From contig CAUYUJ010003582.1 of NCBI GenBank assembly GCA_963575745.1, forward strand, positions 1 through 64,000: 64,000 nucleotides of DNA, given 5' to 3'. Positions 9,853 through 20,650 of the stretch are shown in pieces (within the stretch, counting starts at the first letter, position 1; every line of letters starts with the position of its first letter). The stretch is from Prorocentrum cordatum (lineage: Eukaryota > Sar > Dinophyceae > Prorocentrales > Prorocentraceae). The notes beneath the pieces were generated by a model. It did no database searches, was not told the origin of the DNA, and was given only the letters and a program-made list of their open reading frames with translations. The position numbers and the translations under genes were made by a program.

Positions 9853-9961
9853 GGCCCCAGCGGCCCAGCAGGCGCTGACCGACGGGGCGCTGAAGTCCAC
9901 CACGCACCGCGTCGTGAAGGCCTCGCGGTGGGCTCGCCCTGCCTCGCCGCACTCTCCGCCT

Positions 9962-10122
9962 GCTCCCTCGTCGTCGTCGTCGTCGTCGTCGTCGTCATCG
10001 TCGTCATTATCACCAACATCACCATCACCATCACCATCACCATCACCATCACCATCACCATCATCAGCAGCAGCATCATCATCATCGTCAGCAACGCCAT
10101 CATCGTCATCAACATCATCACT

Positions 10123-10171
<49 letters not shown>

Positions 10172-10182
10172 CCATCATCACC

Positions 10183-10275
<93 letters not shown>

Positions 10276-10281
10276 GTCGCG
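9962..10281. repeat. (CAT/CGT)n microsatellite
   Basis: Starts as (GTC)n, passes through (ACCATC)n near 10020-10060, becomes long (ATC)n and ends as (ATCGTC)n. The mirror-image triplet (GAT)n appears at 24895 and 63150. Confidence 0.95.
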
Positions 10282-10739
10282 CCGTTGTCCTCGTCCTCGC
10301 CGTCGTCGCCCCCTTCATCCTCCTCCACCATCCAGAGTTCTGTTCTTCTGCTCCTCCCTCCTCATCTGCTTCCCATTTCACCCCCCATCCTCACGCCGCT
10401 GCTGCCCCTCCTCAACCGCCAAGTGGCCGCCCCCCCTCCTCCGTGTTTCACGACTCTGGCACTCGTCCTGCTCTTGTCTCCCCCCTCCCCCCTGTGCCTC
10501 CCACTGTTCCCCCCGTCCTCCTTCTCCGCCTCCTCCTCCTCCATATTCCTCCTCCTTCCTGTTCCTCCTCTTCCTCGCCCATCTGCTTTCTCCTTCCCCC
10601 CCTTGCCGATGCTTCTCAGTCCTCCTCCACCCCTTTGTCTTTATACATAACAGCTTCTTTTCACACCCCAAGATGTGTTAGTGGAGCTGGCCGGGCATGT
10701 CCCCTGATATTGCATTACTATTCCATCGGGGAAACGTGA
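10282..10739. other. Pyrimidine-rich stretch, no gene
   Basis: C/T-rich sequence without a clear repeat unit. The long frame across it is low-complexity Ser/Pro/Leu and I do not consider it coding. Confidence 0.6.
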
Positions 10740-12130
10740 GACTCGAGTTTGCCCAAACTCGGTTTTGCTCACGCTTTTTGAAGGGCACGTTCTCGGGGGC
10801 CTCTTTGGCCGTATTAGGACATTCCTGGCCCGGCTGACGCCGTCGGAAGCCGTCTTGTGGGCCTCTCTGGGCCGACTTGGGGCCCTCTTGGGGTGCTTAA
10901 GGGCTGTTTTGGATGCCATCTAAGGTGTTTCTCTTGGGCCGTCTCGGGGCCCTCTTAGATCCGTCTATGGGGCTTCTTGGGTCGTTCTGGGGTCATCCCG
11001 GAGGCCTCTTGGGCGATCTTGGGGCGATCTTGGGGAGCTCTTGGGCCGTCTCGGGCCGTCGGAATGCCGAACATTAGCAACTGCCGGAATCTCTTAAACA
11101 CCTGAAGGCCATCGATGATTTTGCCCTTTTCGGGCCTTCCTGTACGCCCTCTTTGGGGCCTCTTGGAGACCTCTTGGGGGCCTCTCAGGCCGTCTTGGGC
11201 CATCTTGGAGCCATCTTAGGCCGTCTTGATGGCCTTCTGGCCCGTCTGGCGCCGTCGGAAGCAGTCCTGAGGGCCTCTCTGGGCCGACTTGGGGCCCTCT
11301 TGGGGTGCTTAAGGGCCGTCTTGGAGGCCATCTTGGGCGTCCTGGCGTTCTGGGGTCATCTTGGAGGCCTCTTGGGCGATCTTGGGGCGATCTTCGGGGG
11401 CTCTTGGGCCGTCGGAAGGCCGTCGGAATGCCGAAACGATGCAACTGCCAAAATCCTTCAATCACAAGGAATATCAATGATGTTTGCCTCTTCGGGCCTT
11501 CCTGGAGGCCCTCTTGGAGGCCTCTTGGGCCTTCTTGGAGGCTTCTTGGGGGCCTCTTGGACCGTTTTGGGCTATCTTTGAGCCATCTTGGGCCGTCTTG
11601 ACGGGCTCCTGGGCCGTCTGGCGCCGTGGAAGCCGTCTTAAGAGGCCTCTATGGGCCGGACTTGAGGCCCGCTTGTGGTGCTTAAGGGCCGTCTTGAAGG
11701 CATCTAGGGCGTACTGGAGGCCCCTTGGGCCGTCTTGGGGTCCTCATGGGGCAGGCTTGGGGGCCTCTTGGTCCGTTCTGCTGTCATCTTGGAGGCCTCT
11801 TGGGCGATCTTGCGACGACCTTTGGGGGCTCTTGGGCCTTCTCGGGCCGTCGGAAGGCCAAAAAGAAGCACATGCTTACACCCTTCAACAACCTAAGGAA
11901 CGTCAATGATTGTGGCCTCTTCGGGCCTGAGGAGGACGTCTTGGAGACCTCTTGGGCCGTCTTGGAGGCCTGCTCTTCGGTGCCTCTTGGGCCCTCTTGG
12001 GGGCTTCCTGGGCGGACTTGGAGGCATCTTCGACCCTCCTTGTCCGTCTTGGAGGCCATGTTGGATTATCTTGGGCGACGTTGGGGGCCATCTCGTGCCA
12101 TCCGAGCCGCCTTGGAGACTATCTTGGGCC
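10740..12130 (+). repeat. GGCCGTCTTGG degenerate array, block 1
   Basis: Built from units of about 11-15 nt (GGCCGTCTTGGA, GGCCTCTTGGG, GGCCATCTTGG). Two less repetitive cores alternate in it. Core A starts GTCGGAATGCCGAAAAGAAG and ends AATGATTTTGGCCTCTTCGG (here near 11062, 11418, 11850). Core B contains CTGACGCCGTCGGAAGCCGT and GGGCCGACTTGGGGCCCTCT (near 10829, 11252, 11613). Core A to core A spacing is about 360-430 bp. Open frames on both strands are low-complexity (GRLGGLLG / PKRPPRGLQ) by-products. Confidence 0.9.
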
Positions 12131-12149
12131 ATCACGGGGCGGGAAAGGC

Positions 12150-12430
12150 GTTGACGGCCGAGTTTTGGGGTCCCCGGTGGCTGGCGGGGCGGGCCGAAGC
12201 CCCAGGGGGAGCTCGTTTGGACAACGAACCACAACCAAAGACCGTAGGATCTAACGCCAGGCACCCCTGTTGCAAGCCCACGGGGCGGCGGATCGGAGAC
12301 GCCCACGGCGAACCACCGCCGCCCGCAGCCTTTTTGGAAGCGCCTCTGTGGCCGGCAGCTGGGCCAGAGGTTGGCCAAGCTATCGGGCCAGTTGTTCCCC
12401 GAGTCGGTTTGGACAGACTTCGGGGAACGC
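12150..12430 (+). repeat. Array-closing module C, copy 1 (with stem-loop)
   Basis: Contains GGCGGGGCGGGCCGAAGCCC, AGGCACCCCTG, CCTTTTTGGAAGCGCC and the stem GTTCCCCG (12394-12401) / CGGGGAAC (12421-12428) around CGGTTTGGA. Other copies lie near 13893, 14726, 15516, 17091 and 19801, each closing a stretch of the GGCCGTCTTGG array. Confidence 0.8.
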
Positions 12431-12445
12431 GTGGGGGAGCAAGAA

Positions 12446-12540
12446 GAGGAGGAGGAGGGGGAGGATGAGGAAAAATGGAGGGGGAGGAGGAGGAGGAGGA
12501 GGAGGAGGAGGAGGAGGAGGCGGGGGAGGATGAGGAGGAG
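12446..12540. repeat. (GAG)n microsatellite
   Basis: GGA/GAG triplets sitting between closing module C and the next array block, as at 14047-14117. Confidence 0.95.
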
Positions 12541-13892
12541 GCCTCTTGGGCGCCTCTTGGGGCACTCTTGGTGCCTCCTGGGAGCTTCCTGAGGGCCTCT
12601 GGGATTGTGATTGGGGCTTTTGGGGGCTTCTTGGGGGGCCGCTTTGGCTGTCTTGGGGCGTTCCTGGCTTGTCTGACGCTGTCGGAAGCCGTTTTGGGGG
12701 GCATGTCTGGGTAGTCTTGGGGCCCTTTTGGGGCATATCAGGGGTTCTTAGAGGCCATATTAGGCGTCTTGGAGGCCTCTTGGGTCGTTTTAGGGCCCTC
12801 TTGGGACCATCTTGGAGGCCTCTTGGGCGATCATAGGGGCCTCTCGCGTCATCTTGAGCCGTCGGAATGCCGAGAAGAAGCACATGCAACAATCCTTCAA
12901 CAACCTCTGGATAATTAATGATTTTGGCCTCTTCGTGCCCTCCTGGAAGACCTCCTGGACGCCTTTTGGGCCGTCTTGGAGGCCTCTTGGGGGCCCCTTG
13001 GGCTGTCTTGGGCCATCTTGAGGCCATCTTAGGTCGTCTTGGGTGCATCTTGGGCCGTCTTGGAGGCATCTTGGGGCCATTTTAGCCGTCTTGGAGGCCA
13101 TTTTGGGCGTCTTGGACGCCCCTTGGGCCCTCTTGGGGCCATCTTGGTGGCCTCTTGGGCCGTCATTGGGCCATCTTGGAGGCCTTTGGGGCGATCTTGG
13201 GGGCTTCTTGGGCCGTCTGGAGCCGTCGGAATGCCGAAAAGAAGCACATGCAACAATCCTTCAACGACCTAAGGAAAATCAGTGATTTTGGCCTCTTCGG
13301 GCCCTCCTTGAGGACCTCTTGGAGGCCTCTTGGGCCGTCTTGGAGGCCTCTTGGGGGCCTCTTGGGCCTTCTTGGGCCATCTTGAGGCCATCTCAGGCCG
13401 GTTCGGGTGCATCTTGGGCTGTCTTGGAGGCATCCTGGGGCCATCTTAGCCGTCTTGGAGGCCATCTTGAGCGTCTTGGAGGCCTCTCGGCCGGTCTTGG
13501 GGCCCTCTTGGGAGCATCTTGGGAGCGTCTTGGGCCGTCATGGGGCCATCTTGCAGGCCTCGTGGGCGATCTTGGGGCGATCTTGGGGGCCTCCTGGGCC
13601 GTCTTGGGCCGTCCGAAAGCCGAAAAGACGCAAATACCAAAATCCTTCGAAAACCTAAGAACAATCAATGATTTTACCCTCTTCGGTCCCTCCTGGAGGA
13701 CCTCTTGGAGGCCTTTCGGGCAGTCTTGGAGGCCTCTTGGGGGCCTCTTGGGCCGTCTCAGGCCATCTGGAGGCCATCTCAGGCCGTCTTGGGTGCATCT
13801 TGGGCCGTCTTGAGGGGATCTTGGGGCCATCTTTGCCGTCTTGGAGGCCATCTTGTGCGTCTTGGAGGCCATCTTGGGCCGTCTTGGAGCCG
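12541..13892 (+). repeat. GGCCGTCTTGG degenerate array, block 2
   Basis: Core A near 12863, 13228 and 13613 (spacing 365 and 385 bp). Core B variant (CTGACGCTGTCGGAAGCCG) near 12672. Ends by running into closing module C. Confidence 0.9.
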
Positions 13893-14046
13893 TCTGGACA
13901 GGAGAAATCCTTTGGAGCCGGGTCTGGGCAATCTTTCCGGGACCCCGGCGGGACGGGCCGAAGCCCCAGGGGGAGTTCTTTTGGAAAAAGACCCCAAACC
14001 AAAAACGATAGGATTTGGCACGCCAGTCACTCCTGTGATGAATCGA
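13893..14046 (+). repeat. Array-closing module C, copy 2 (short)
   Basis: GACCCCGGCGGGACGGGCCG, AGCCCCAGGGGGAGTTCTTT, AAACGATAGGATTTGGCACG and CCTGTGATGAATCGACAGGG. It ends where (GAG)n begins; the stem-loop part is missing. Confidence 0.8.
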
Positions 14047-14117
14047 CAGGGGAGGAGGAGGAGGAGGAGGAGGAGGAGGAGGAGGAGGAGGAGGAGGAGG
14101 AGGAGGAGGAGGAGGCT
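14047..14117. repeat. (GAG)n microsatellite
   Basis: About 70 bp of near-perfect GGA triplets directly after module C. Confidence 0.95.
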
Positions 14118-14725
14118 TCTTGGGCGCCTCTTAGGGCACTCCTTGGGGCCTCCTGGGAGCTTCCTGGGGGCCTCTTGGAGGGTTTTTGGGGGCGTTTGGG
14201 GGCTTCTTGGGGGGTACCCAGACATAGCAGGGGTTCTTAGAGGCCATCTTGGGCGTCTTGGAGGCCTCTTGGGCCGTTTTGGGGCTTGAGGCCGTCTTGA
14301 GTGCTTTTTGGGCCGTCATAGGGCCATCTTGGAGGCCTCTTGGGCGATCTTGCGGGCCTCTTGCGCCGTCTTGAGCCGTCGGAATGCCGAGAAGAAGCAA
14401 ATGCAAAAATCCTTAAACAACCTAGGGAAACCCCTGATTTTGGCCTCTTCGCGCCCTCCTTGACGACCTCTTGGAGGCCTCGTGGGCCGTCTTGGAGGCC
14501 TCTTGGGGGCCTCTTGGGCCGTCTTAGGCCGTCTGGAGGCCATCTCAGGCTGTCTTGGGTGCATCTTAGGCCGTCTTGGAGGCATCCTGGGGCCATCTTA
14601 GCCGTCCTGGAGGCCATTTGGGGCGTCCTGGAGGCCATCTTCGGCCGTCTTGGGCCGTCTGGAGGCCATCTTTAGGCCGTCTTGGAAGCATCTTGGAGGC
14701 CATCTTGGGTCCTCTTGGAGCCACC
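14118..14725 (+). repeat. GGCCGTCTTGG degenerate array, block 3
   Basis: Core A near 14380; GGAGGCCATCTTGGG-type units throughout. Confidence 0.9.
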
Positions 14726-14868
14726 TGGGGCAGGAGGACCTTCGGCAGCCACCTCTGGAAGATCCCTGCGTGGGGTCGGCGGGCCGCGCCGAGGAGCCGC
14801 CAAGGGGGGAGCCCTTGTGGAGAAGCCAACGCCGACAGGACTTGGCACGCCAGGCACCCCTCCAGGGC
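14726..14868 (+). repeat. Array-closing module C, copy 3
   Basis: CAGGAGGACCTTCGGCAGCC, TCGGCGGGCCGCGCCG and ACTTGGCACGCCAGGCACCC. Truncated where the GATTC repeat starts. Confidence 0.7.
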
Positions 14869-15080
14869 TCGTTTCGATTCCTCCGATTCGATTCGATTCG
14901 ATTTCGATGGTTTCCGATTCCGATTCGATTCGACTTCGGATTCCGATTTGGGCTCCGATTTCTTATTGGAGGCACACTAGCCTGCCGATTTCCGCCGATT
15001 CGACTTCTCCCGACTCGGCTGCCGATTTCCGCCGATCCGACTCATTTCGATCGCCGATCCGACTTGTCGATTCGACTTTG
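14869..15080. repeat. (GATTC)n-derived pentamer repeat
   Basis: TTCGATTC, CCGATTCGATTCGATT and CGATTCCGATTCGATTCGAC-type units, decaying into CGATTTCCGCCGATTCGACT. Confidence 0.85.
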
Positions 15081-15089
15081 GGGGCGCCG

Positions 15090-15515
15090 GCCCCTCTTGC
15101 AAGCAGCCAATGTCAAAATCCATCAAAAAACATAAGGACAATCAGTGTTTTTGGGCTTCTCTGGCTTTCTTGGAGGCCCTCTTGGAGGCCTCTTGGGCCG
15201 TCTTGGGCCACTTCGAGCCAACTTCGGCCATCTTGGTGGGTTCCTGGCACGTCTGACGCCGTCGGGAGCCGTCTTGGGGGCCTCTCTGAACCGACTTGGG
15301 GTGCTCTCGGGGCGCTTCGGGGCCGTCTTTGAGGCCTCTTGGGCCGTCATGGGGCGCTCGTGGAGCGTCTGGGAGGCCTCTTGGGGTCCTCTTGGGCCGT
15401 CTTAGGCCATGTGGAGGCTAGCTTCGGCCGTCTTGGGTGCATCTTGGGCCGTCTTGGAGGCATCTTGGAACCATCTTAGCCGTCTTGGAAGCCATCTTGG
15501 GCCATCTTGGGGCCG
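15090..15515 (+). repeat. GGCCGTCTTGG degenerate array, block 4
   Basis: Core A fragment (AATCCATCAAAAAACATAAG) near 15115; core B near 15256. Confidence 0.9.
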
Positions 15516-15810
15516 TCCGGGGCAGGAAAACCCTTGGCAACCACCTCCTCCGGGACCCCGGCGGGGCGCGCCGGAGCCCCAGGGTGAGATCTTCTGGAAA
15601 AAGAACCAAAACCATCATCTAGCACGCCAGGCACCCCTGCGATGAATAGAAAGGGGGCAGCGGATCGAAGACGCCCACGGCGAGTCACCGCCGCCCCCTG
15701 CCTTTTTGGAAGCGCCCATGTGGCCGAACGTTAAGGCCAGACCTGCCAAGCTTTCAAATCATGTGTTCCCCGAATCGGTTTGGAAAGCCATCGGGGAACA
15801 CGTGGGCATC
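15516..15810 (+). repeat. Array-closing module C, copy 4 (complete, with stem-loop)
   Basis: CAGGAAAACCCTTGGCAACC, GACCCCGGCGGGGCGCGCCG, GCACGCCAGGCACCCCTGCG, TGCCTTTTTGGAAGCGCCCA and TGTGGCCGAACGTTAAGGCC. They end in an 11-bp perfect stem, GTGTTCCCCGA (15763-15773) / TCGGGGAACAC (15791-15801). Confidence 0.85.
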
Positions 15811-17090
15811 TTGAAGGTCCTCTTGGCCGTCTGGAGGCCATTTTGACACTTCGGGCCTTCTTGGAGGACGTCTTGGAGGGCTCTTGGGCCGTCTTGGAGG
15901 CCATCTTGAGCGTCTTGGAGACCTCTTGGGCCGTCTTGGGGGCCTATAGGGGCCGTGTCTTGGGCCTGTTGGGCGATCTTTGGGGGCTCGTGGGCCGTCT
16001 CGGGTCGTCGGAAGGCAGAACAAAGGCAAATGCCACAATCCTTCAAAAACCAATGGGAAATCAATGATTTGGCCTTCTCGGGCCTTCCTGGAGGCCCTCT
16101 TGGAGGCCTCTTGGGCTGTCTTGGGCCATCTTAGGGCCACCTTCGGCCGTCTTGGTGGGCTCCTGGTACGTCTGACGCCGTCGGAAGCCGCTTGGGTGGC
16201 CTCTATGGGCCGACTTGGGGCCCTCTTGGAACGCTCCAGGGTCATCTTTGAGGCCATCTTGGGCGTCTTGAAGGCCTCCCGTGCCGTCTTGGGGGCCTCT
16301 TGGGGCCATCTTGGGGCCCTCTTGGGCCGGTCTGGGGCCATCTTGGAGGCCTCTTGGGTGATCTTTCGGCGATCTTTGGGGGCTCTTGGGCCGTCTCGGA
16401 CCGTCGGAAGGCCGAAAAGAAGCAAATTTCAACATCCGTCCAAAACCTTAGGAACATCAATGTTTTTGGCCTCTTCTGGCCTTCCTGGAGGCCCTCTTGG
16501 GGGCCTATTGGGCCGTCTTGGGCCAGCTTCGAGCCAACTTCGGCCATCTTGGTGGGTTCCTGGCACGTCTGACGCCGTCGGGAGCCGTCTTGGGGGCCTT
16601 TCTGGGCCGACTTGGGGCCCTCTTGGGGCGCTTCGAGGCCGTCTTGGAGGCCATCTTGGGCGTCTTGGAGGCCATCTAGGGCGTGTTGGAGGCCTCTTGG
16701 GCCGTCTTGGGGCCCTCTTGGGGCCGTCTTGGAGGCCACTTGGGCCGTCATGGGGCCCTCTTGGGGGCTTCTTGGGCGATCTTGGGGGCCTCTTGGGCCG
16801 TCTTGGGTCGTCGGAAAGCCGAGAAGAAGCAAATGCCAACATCCTTCAAAAACCTAAGGAAAATCAGTGATTTTGGCCTCTTCGGGCCCTGGAGGACCTC
16901 TTGGGGCCTCTAGGGCCGTCTTGGAAGCCTCTGGGGGGCCTCTTGGGCCGTCTTTGGCCATCTTCAGGCTATCTTAGGCCGTCTAGGGTACATCTTGGGC
17001 CGTCTTGGAGGCATCCTGGGGCCATCTGAGCCGTCTTGGAGGCCATCTTGGCCGTCTTGGAGGCATCTTGGCCGTCTTGGAGGCCATCTT
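15811..17090 (+). repeat. GGCCGTCTTGG degenerate array, block 5
   Basis: Core A near 16010, 16406 and 16812 (about 400 bp apart). Core B near 16170 and 16568. Frames of 223 aa (15754-16425, -) and 296 aa (15980-16870, +) cross it; both are low-complexity repeat translations. Confidence 0.9.
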
Positions 17091-17400
17091 GGGGCCGTCT
17101 GAAGCAGGAAAACCGTTTGCAACCCGGTCTTCCGGGTGGCCGGCGGGACGCGCCGGAGCCCCTAGGGGGGGTCTTTTGTAAAAGAACCAAAACCAAAAGC
17201 GATACGATTCGGCACGCCAGGCACCCCTGCGATGAGTCGACAGGGTGCGGCGTATCGAAGACGCCTTCGGCGAATCACCGCCGCCCCCTGCCTTTTTGGA
17301 AGCGCCTATGTGGCCGAACTTTGAGGCCAGACCTGCCAAGCTATCGGACCATGTGTTCCCCGGATCGGTTTGGAAAGCCTTCGGGGAACACGTGGGCATC
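17091..17400 (+). repeat. Array-closing module C, copy 5 (complete, with stem-loop)
   Basis: GCAGGAAAACCGTTTGCAAC, GGCGGGACGCGCCGGAGCCC, GCACGCCAGGCACCCCTGCG and the stem GTGTTCCCCG (17353-17362) / CGGGGAACAC (17382-17391). The 300 bp match 15516-15810 closely. Confidence 0.85.
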
Positions 17401-17820
17401 TTGAAGGTCCTCTTGGCCGTCTGGAGGCCATTTTGACCCTTTCGGGCCTTCTTTGAGGACGTCTTGGAGGGCTCTCGGGCCGTCTTGGCCTTCCTGGAGG
17501 CCCTCTTGAAGGCCTCTTGGGCTGTCTTGGGCCATCTTAGGGCCATCTTCGGCCGTCTTGGTGGGCTCCTGGTCCGTCTGACGCCGTCGGAAGCCGTTTG
17601 GGTGGCCTCTATGGGCCGACTTGGGGTCCTCTTGGAATGCTCCAGGGCCGTCTTGGAGGCCATCTTGGGCGCCTCCTGTGCCGTCTTGGGGGCCTCTTGG
17701 GGCCGTCTTGGGGCCCTCTTGGGCCGTTCTGGGGCCACCTTGGAGGCCTCTTGGGCGATCTTTCGGCGATCTTTGGGGGCTCTTGGGCCGTCTCGGGCCG
17801 TTGGAAGGCCGAAAAGAATT
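17401..17820 (+). repeat. GGCCGTCTTGG degenerate array, block 6
   Basis: Core B near 17577. Core A is cut short at GGAAGGCCGAAAAGAATTAT (about 17800), where the 90-nt array takes over shortly after. Confidence 0.9.
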
Positions 17821-17879
17821 ATCCTGGCGATGGACCCAACCATATGCAGTTACGAGTACCGCAAAGCAGGTTGAACGAA

Positions 17880-19037
17880 TGAGAGGGAGCTCCCTATGGG
17901 GCCACGAAACGTGTGAGGGGTGTGCTGAAATGGGTGCGGTGCCGCCATGCGGACGCAGCCACTGGGGCCCTCGGTGGAGCTCCCTATGGGGCCACGAAAC
18001 GTGTGAGGGGTGTGCCGAAATGGGGGGTGGAACCGCATGCGGACGCAGCCACTGGGGCCCTCGGTGGAGCTCCCTATGGCCACGAAACGTGGTGCGGGGT
18101 GTGCCGAAATGGGGGGGTGGAACCGCATGCGAACGCAGCCACTGGGGCCTTCGGTGGAACTCCCCCTGGGGCCACGAAACGTGTGAGGGGTGTGCCGAAA
18201 TGGAGGGTGGAACCGCATGCGGACGCAGCCACTGGGGCCTTCGGTGGAGCTCCCTATGGGGCCACGAAACGTGTGAGGGGTGTGCCGAAACGGAGCGGTG
18301 GAACCGCATGCGGACGCAGCCACTGGGGCCTTCGGTGGAGCTCCCTATGGGGCCACGAAACGTGTGAGGGGTGTGCCGAAATGGGGGGTGGAACCGCATG
18401 CGGACGCAGCCACTGGGGGGCCCCCTCGGTGGAGCTCTTCCCTATGGGGCCACGAACGTGTGATGGGTGGCCCGAAATGGGGGTGAAACGCATGCGGACG
18501 CAGCCACTGGGGCCCCTCGGTGGAGCTCCGCCTATGGGGCCCACGAAACGTTGTGAGGGGTGTGCCGAAAATTGGGGTTGTAACCGCATGATGGGTGCGG
18601 AACGCAGCCACTGGGGCCCCTTCGGTGGCGCTCCCTATGGGGCACGAAACGTGTGAGGGTGTGCCAGAATGAGGGGTTGGAACCGCATGGCGGACGCAGC
18701 CACTGGGGGCCTCGCTGTGAGCATCCCTATGGGGCCAACGAAACGTGGTGAGGGGTGGGTGCCGAAAATGGGGGGTTGGAACCGCATTTCGGCCCAATCC
18801 CAGGGGCCTTCGCTGGAGCTCCATATGGGCCACGAAACGTTGTGAGGGGTTGTGCCGAAATGGGGGGTGACGCATGCGGACGCAGCCTGGGGCCTTCGGT
18901 GGAGCTCCCTATGGGGCCACGAAACGTGTGAGGGGTGTGCCGAAATGGGGGGTGGAACCGCATGCGGACGCAGCCACTGGGGCCTTCGCTGGAGCTCCCT
19001 ATGGGGCCACGAAACGTGTGAGGGGTGTGCCAGAATG
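17880..19037. repeat. 90-nt tandem array (R90), about 13 units
   Basis: GGAGCTCCCTATGGGGCCAC recurs exactly 90 bp apart in the first units (17887, 17977, …). The full unit also holds CGAAACGTGTGAGGGGTGTG, GAACCGCATGCGGACGCAGC and CACTGGGGCC. Units from about 18420 on carry small indels. Because 90 is a multiple of three, a - strand frame runs 17341-18399 as a 30-aa repeat (RFHPPFRHTPHTFRGPIGSS…). Diverged relatives are at 32560, 33965, 35700 and 50690. Confidence 0.95.
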
Positions 19038-19134
19038 GGTGTGGGAGGGGGAGGAGAGGGGAGGAGGGAGGGAGGAAGGAGGCGGGAACGCGGGGCACCG
19101 TCTCTTCAAAACGAGGACCCAACACCACAGGATG

Positions 19135-19800
19135 GTTGGGAAAAACATTTCAACATCCGTCCAAAACCTTAGGAAAATCAATGTTTTTGGCCTCTTCTGG
19201 CCTTCCTGGAGGCCCTCTTGGGGGCCTATTGGCCCGTCTTGGGCCAGCTTCGAGCCAACTTCGGCCATCTTGGTGGGTTCATGGCACGTCTGACGCCGTC
19301 GGGAGCCGTCTTGGGGGCCTTTCTGGGCCGACTTGGGGCCCTCTTGGGGCGCTTCGGGGCCGTCTTGGAAGCCATCTTGGGCGTCTTGGAGGCCATATTG
19401 GGCGTGTTGGAGGCCTCTTGGGCCGTCTTGGGGCCCTCTTGGGGCCGTCTTGGAGGCCACTTGGGCCGTCATGGGGCCCTCTTGGGGGCCTCTTGGGCGA
19501 TCTTGGGGGCCTCTTGGGCCGTCTTGGGTCGTCGGAAAGCCGAGAGGAAGTAAATGTCAACATCCTTCAAAAACCTATGGCAAATCAATGATTTTGGCCT
19601 CTTCGGGCCCTCCTGAAGGACCTCTTGGAGGCCTCTTGGGCCGTCTTGGAGGCCTCTTGGGAGCCTCTTGGGCCGTTTTGGGCCATCTTGAGGCCATCTT
19701 AGGCCGTCTAGGGTGCATCTTGGGCCATCTTGGAGGCATCTTGGGGCCATCTTAGCCATCTTGAGGCCATCTTGGCCGTCTTGGAGGCCATCTTACGCCA
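19135..19800 (+). repeat. GGCCGTCTTGG degenerate array, block 7
   Basis: Core A near 19143 and 19535; core B near 19288. Block 19150-19600 is nearly a copy of 16430-16870. Confidence 0.9.
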
Positions 19801-20010
19801 TCTTGGAGCCGTCTGGAACGGAAAAACCCTTTGCAACCACCTCTGGAAGATCTTTAGGTATCCTCCCGGGACCCCGGCGGGACGCGCCGGAGCCCATTGG
19901 GAGAGTTCTTTTGGAAAAGAGCCAAAACCAAAATCGTAAGAAGTTCAGCACGCCAGGCACCGCTGTGATGAATCAACAGGGGGCGGCGGATCTAGTGGCC
20001 TTCGGCCCAT
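19801..20010 (+). repeat. Array-closing module C, copy 6
   Basis: AAAAACCCTTTGCAACCACC, GACCCCGGCGGGACGCGCCG, CAGCACGCCAGGCACCGCTG and ATCAACAGGGGGCGGCGGAT. The stem-loop part is absent. Confidence 0.8.
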
Positions 20011-20029
20011 CCCTCCACCGTGCCTGGGT

Positions 20030-20650
20030 TATGTGTTAGAAGCCTTTTGGATGTTTGTTAGGATATTGTGGGAGGCCTGTCGGGGCCTCTTATAGGCAGT
20101 TTTTATGTGTATGGGCGGCCGTTTTGGGGGCCTCTTGGGGCCTCTTGGGGCCTCTCGGGGGCCTCTTGGGGGCCTCTTGGGCTCTCTTGTGGGCCTCTTG
20201 GGGCCTGCTGGGGGCCTCCTGGGGCGGAAGGCTCGAATTGTCGGTTCGTGCTCCTCCTCTTGGGCCCCTCTTGGGGCCGTTTTGTTGCCATTTTGGGCGA
20301 TCTTGGGCGCCTCTTGGGCCGTTTTGGGACCCTCTAGGACCGCCTTGGGGCCGTTTTGGGGGCCTGTTTGGCCGTCTTGGGGCGGTTTGGGGGGCTTCTG
20401 GGGCCATCTTGGAGTGTCGGAAGCCCGAAAACGCGCAACGCGAAAAACATCGAACCCACACAACGACAAGCACTGATTGTGGCCTCTTTGGGCCCTCTCA
20501 GGGGTCTTCGTGGAGCGTTCTTGAGGCCTCTTGGGCCGTCTTGGGCCCACATTGGGCGTCTTGGAGCGCTCTTGGGCTGCCTTGGAGGTTTCTTGGACGC
20601 TTCTGGGGCCCCTCTGGGCCGGTCTTGGGGCCCCATGGCCTCTGGAAAAG
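20030..20650 (+). repeat. GGCCGTCTTGG degenerate array, block 8 (diverged subfamily)
   Basis: GGGGCCTCTTGGGGCCTCTC-type units with a diverged core A near 20416 (GAAGCCCGAAAACGCGCAAC … GCACTGATTGTGGCCTCTTT). Confidence 0.8.

Noticed and set aside
11725-18399. Long open frames on both strands through the GGCCGTCTTGG array and the 90-nt array (223-352 aa)
   Set aside because: They follow from stop-free repeat units. Wording is low-complexity (GRLGGLLG, PKRPPRGLQ), both strands are open at once and frames drift between units.
17880-19037. CRISPR-like array appearance (regular 90-nt repeats)
   Set aside because: There are no unique spacers between repeats, no cas genes, and the DNA is eukaryotic.
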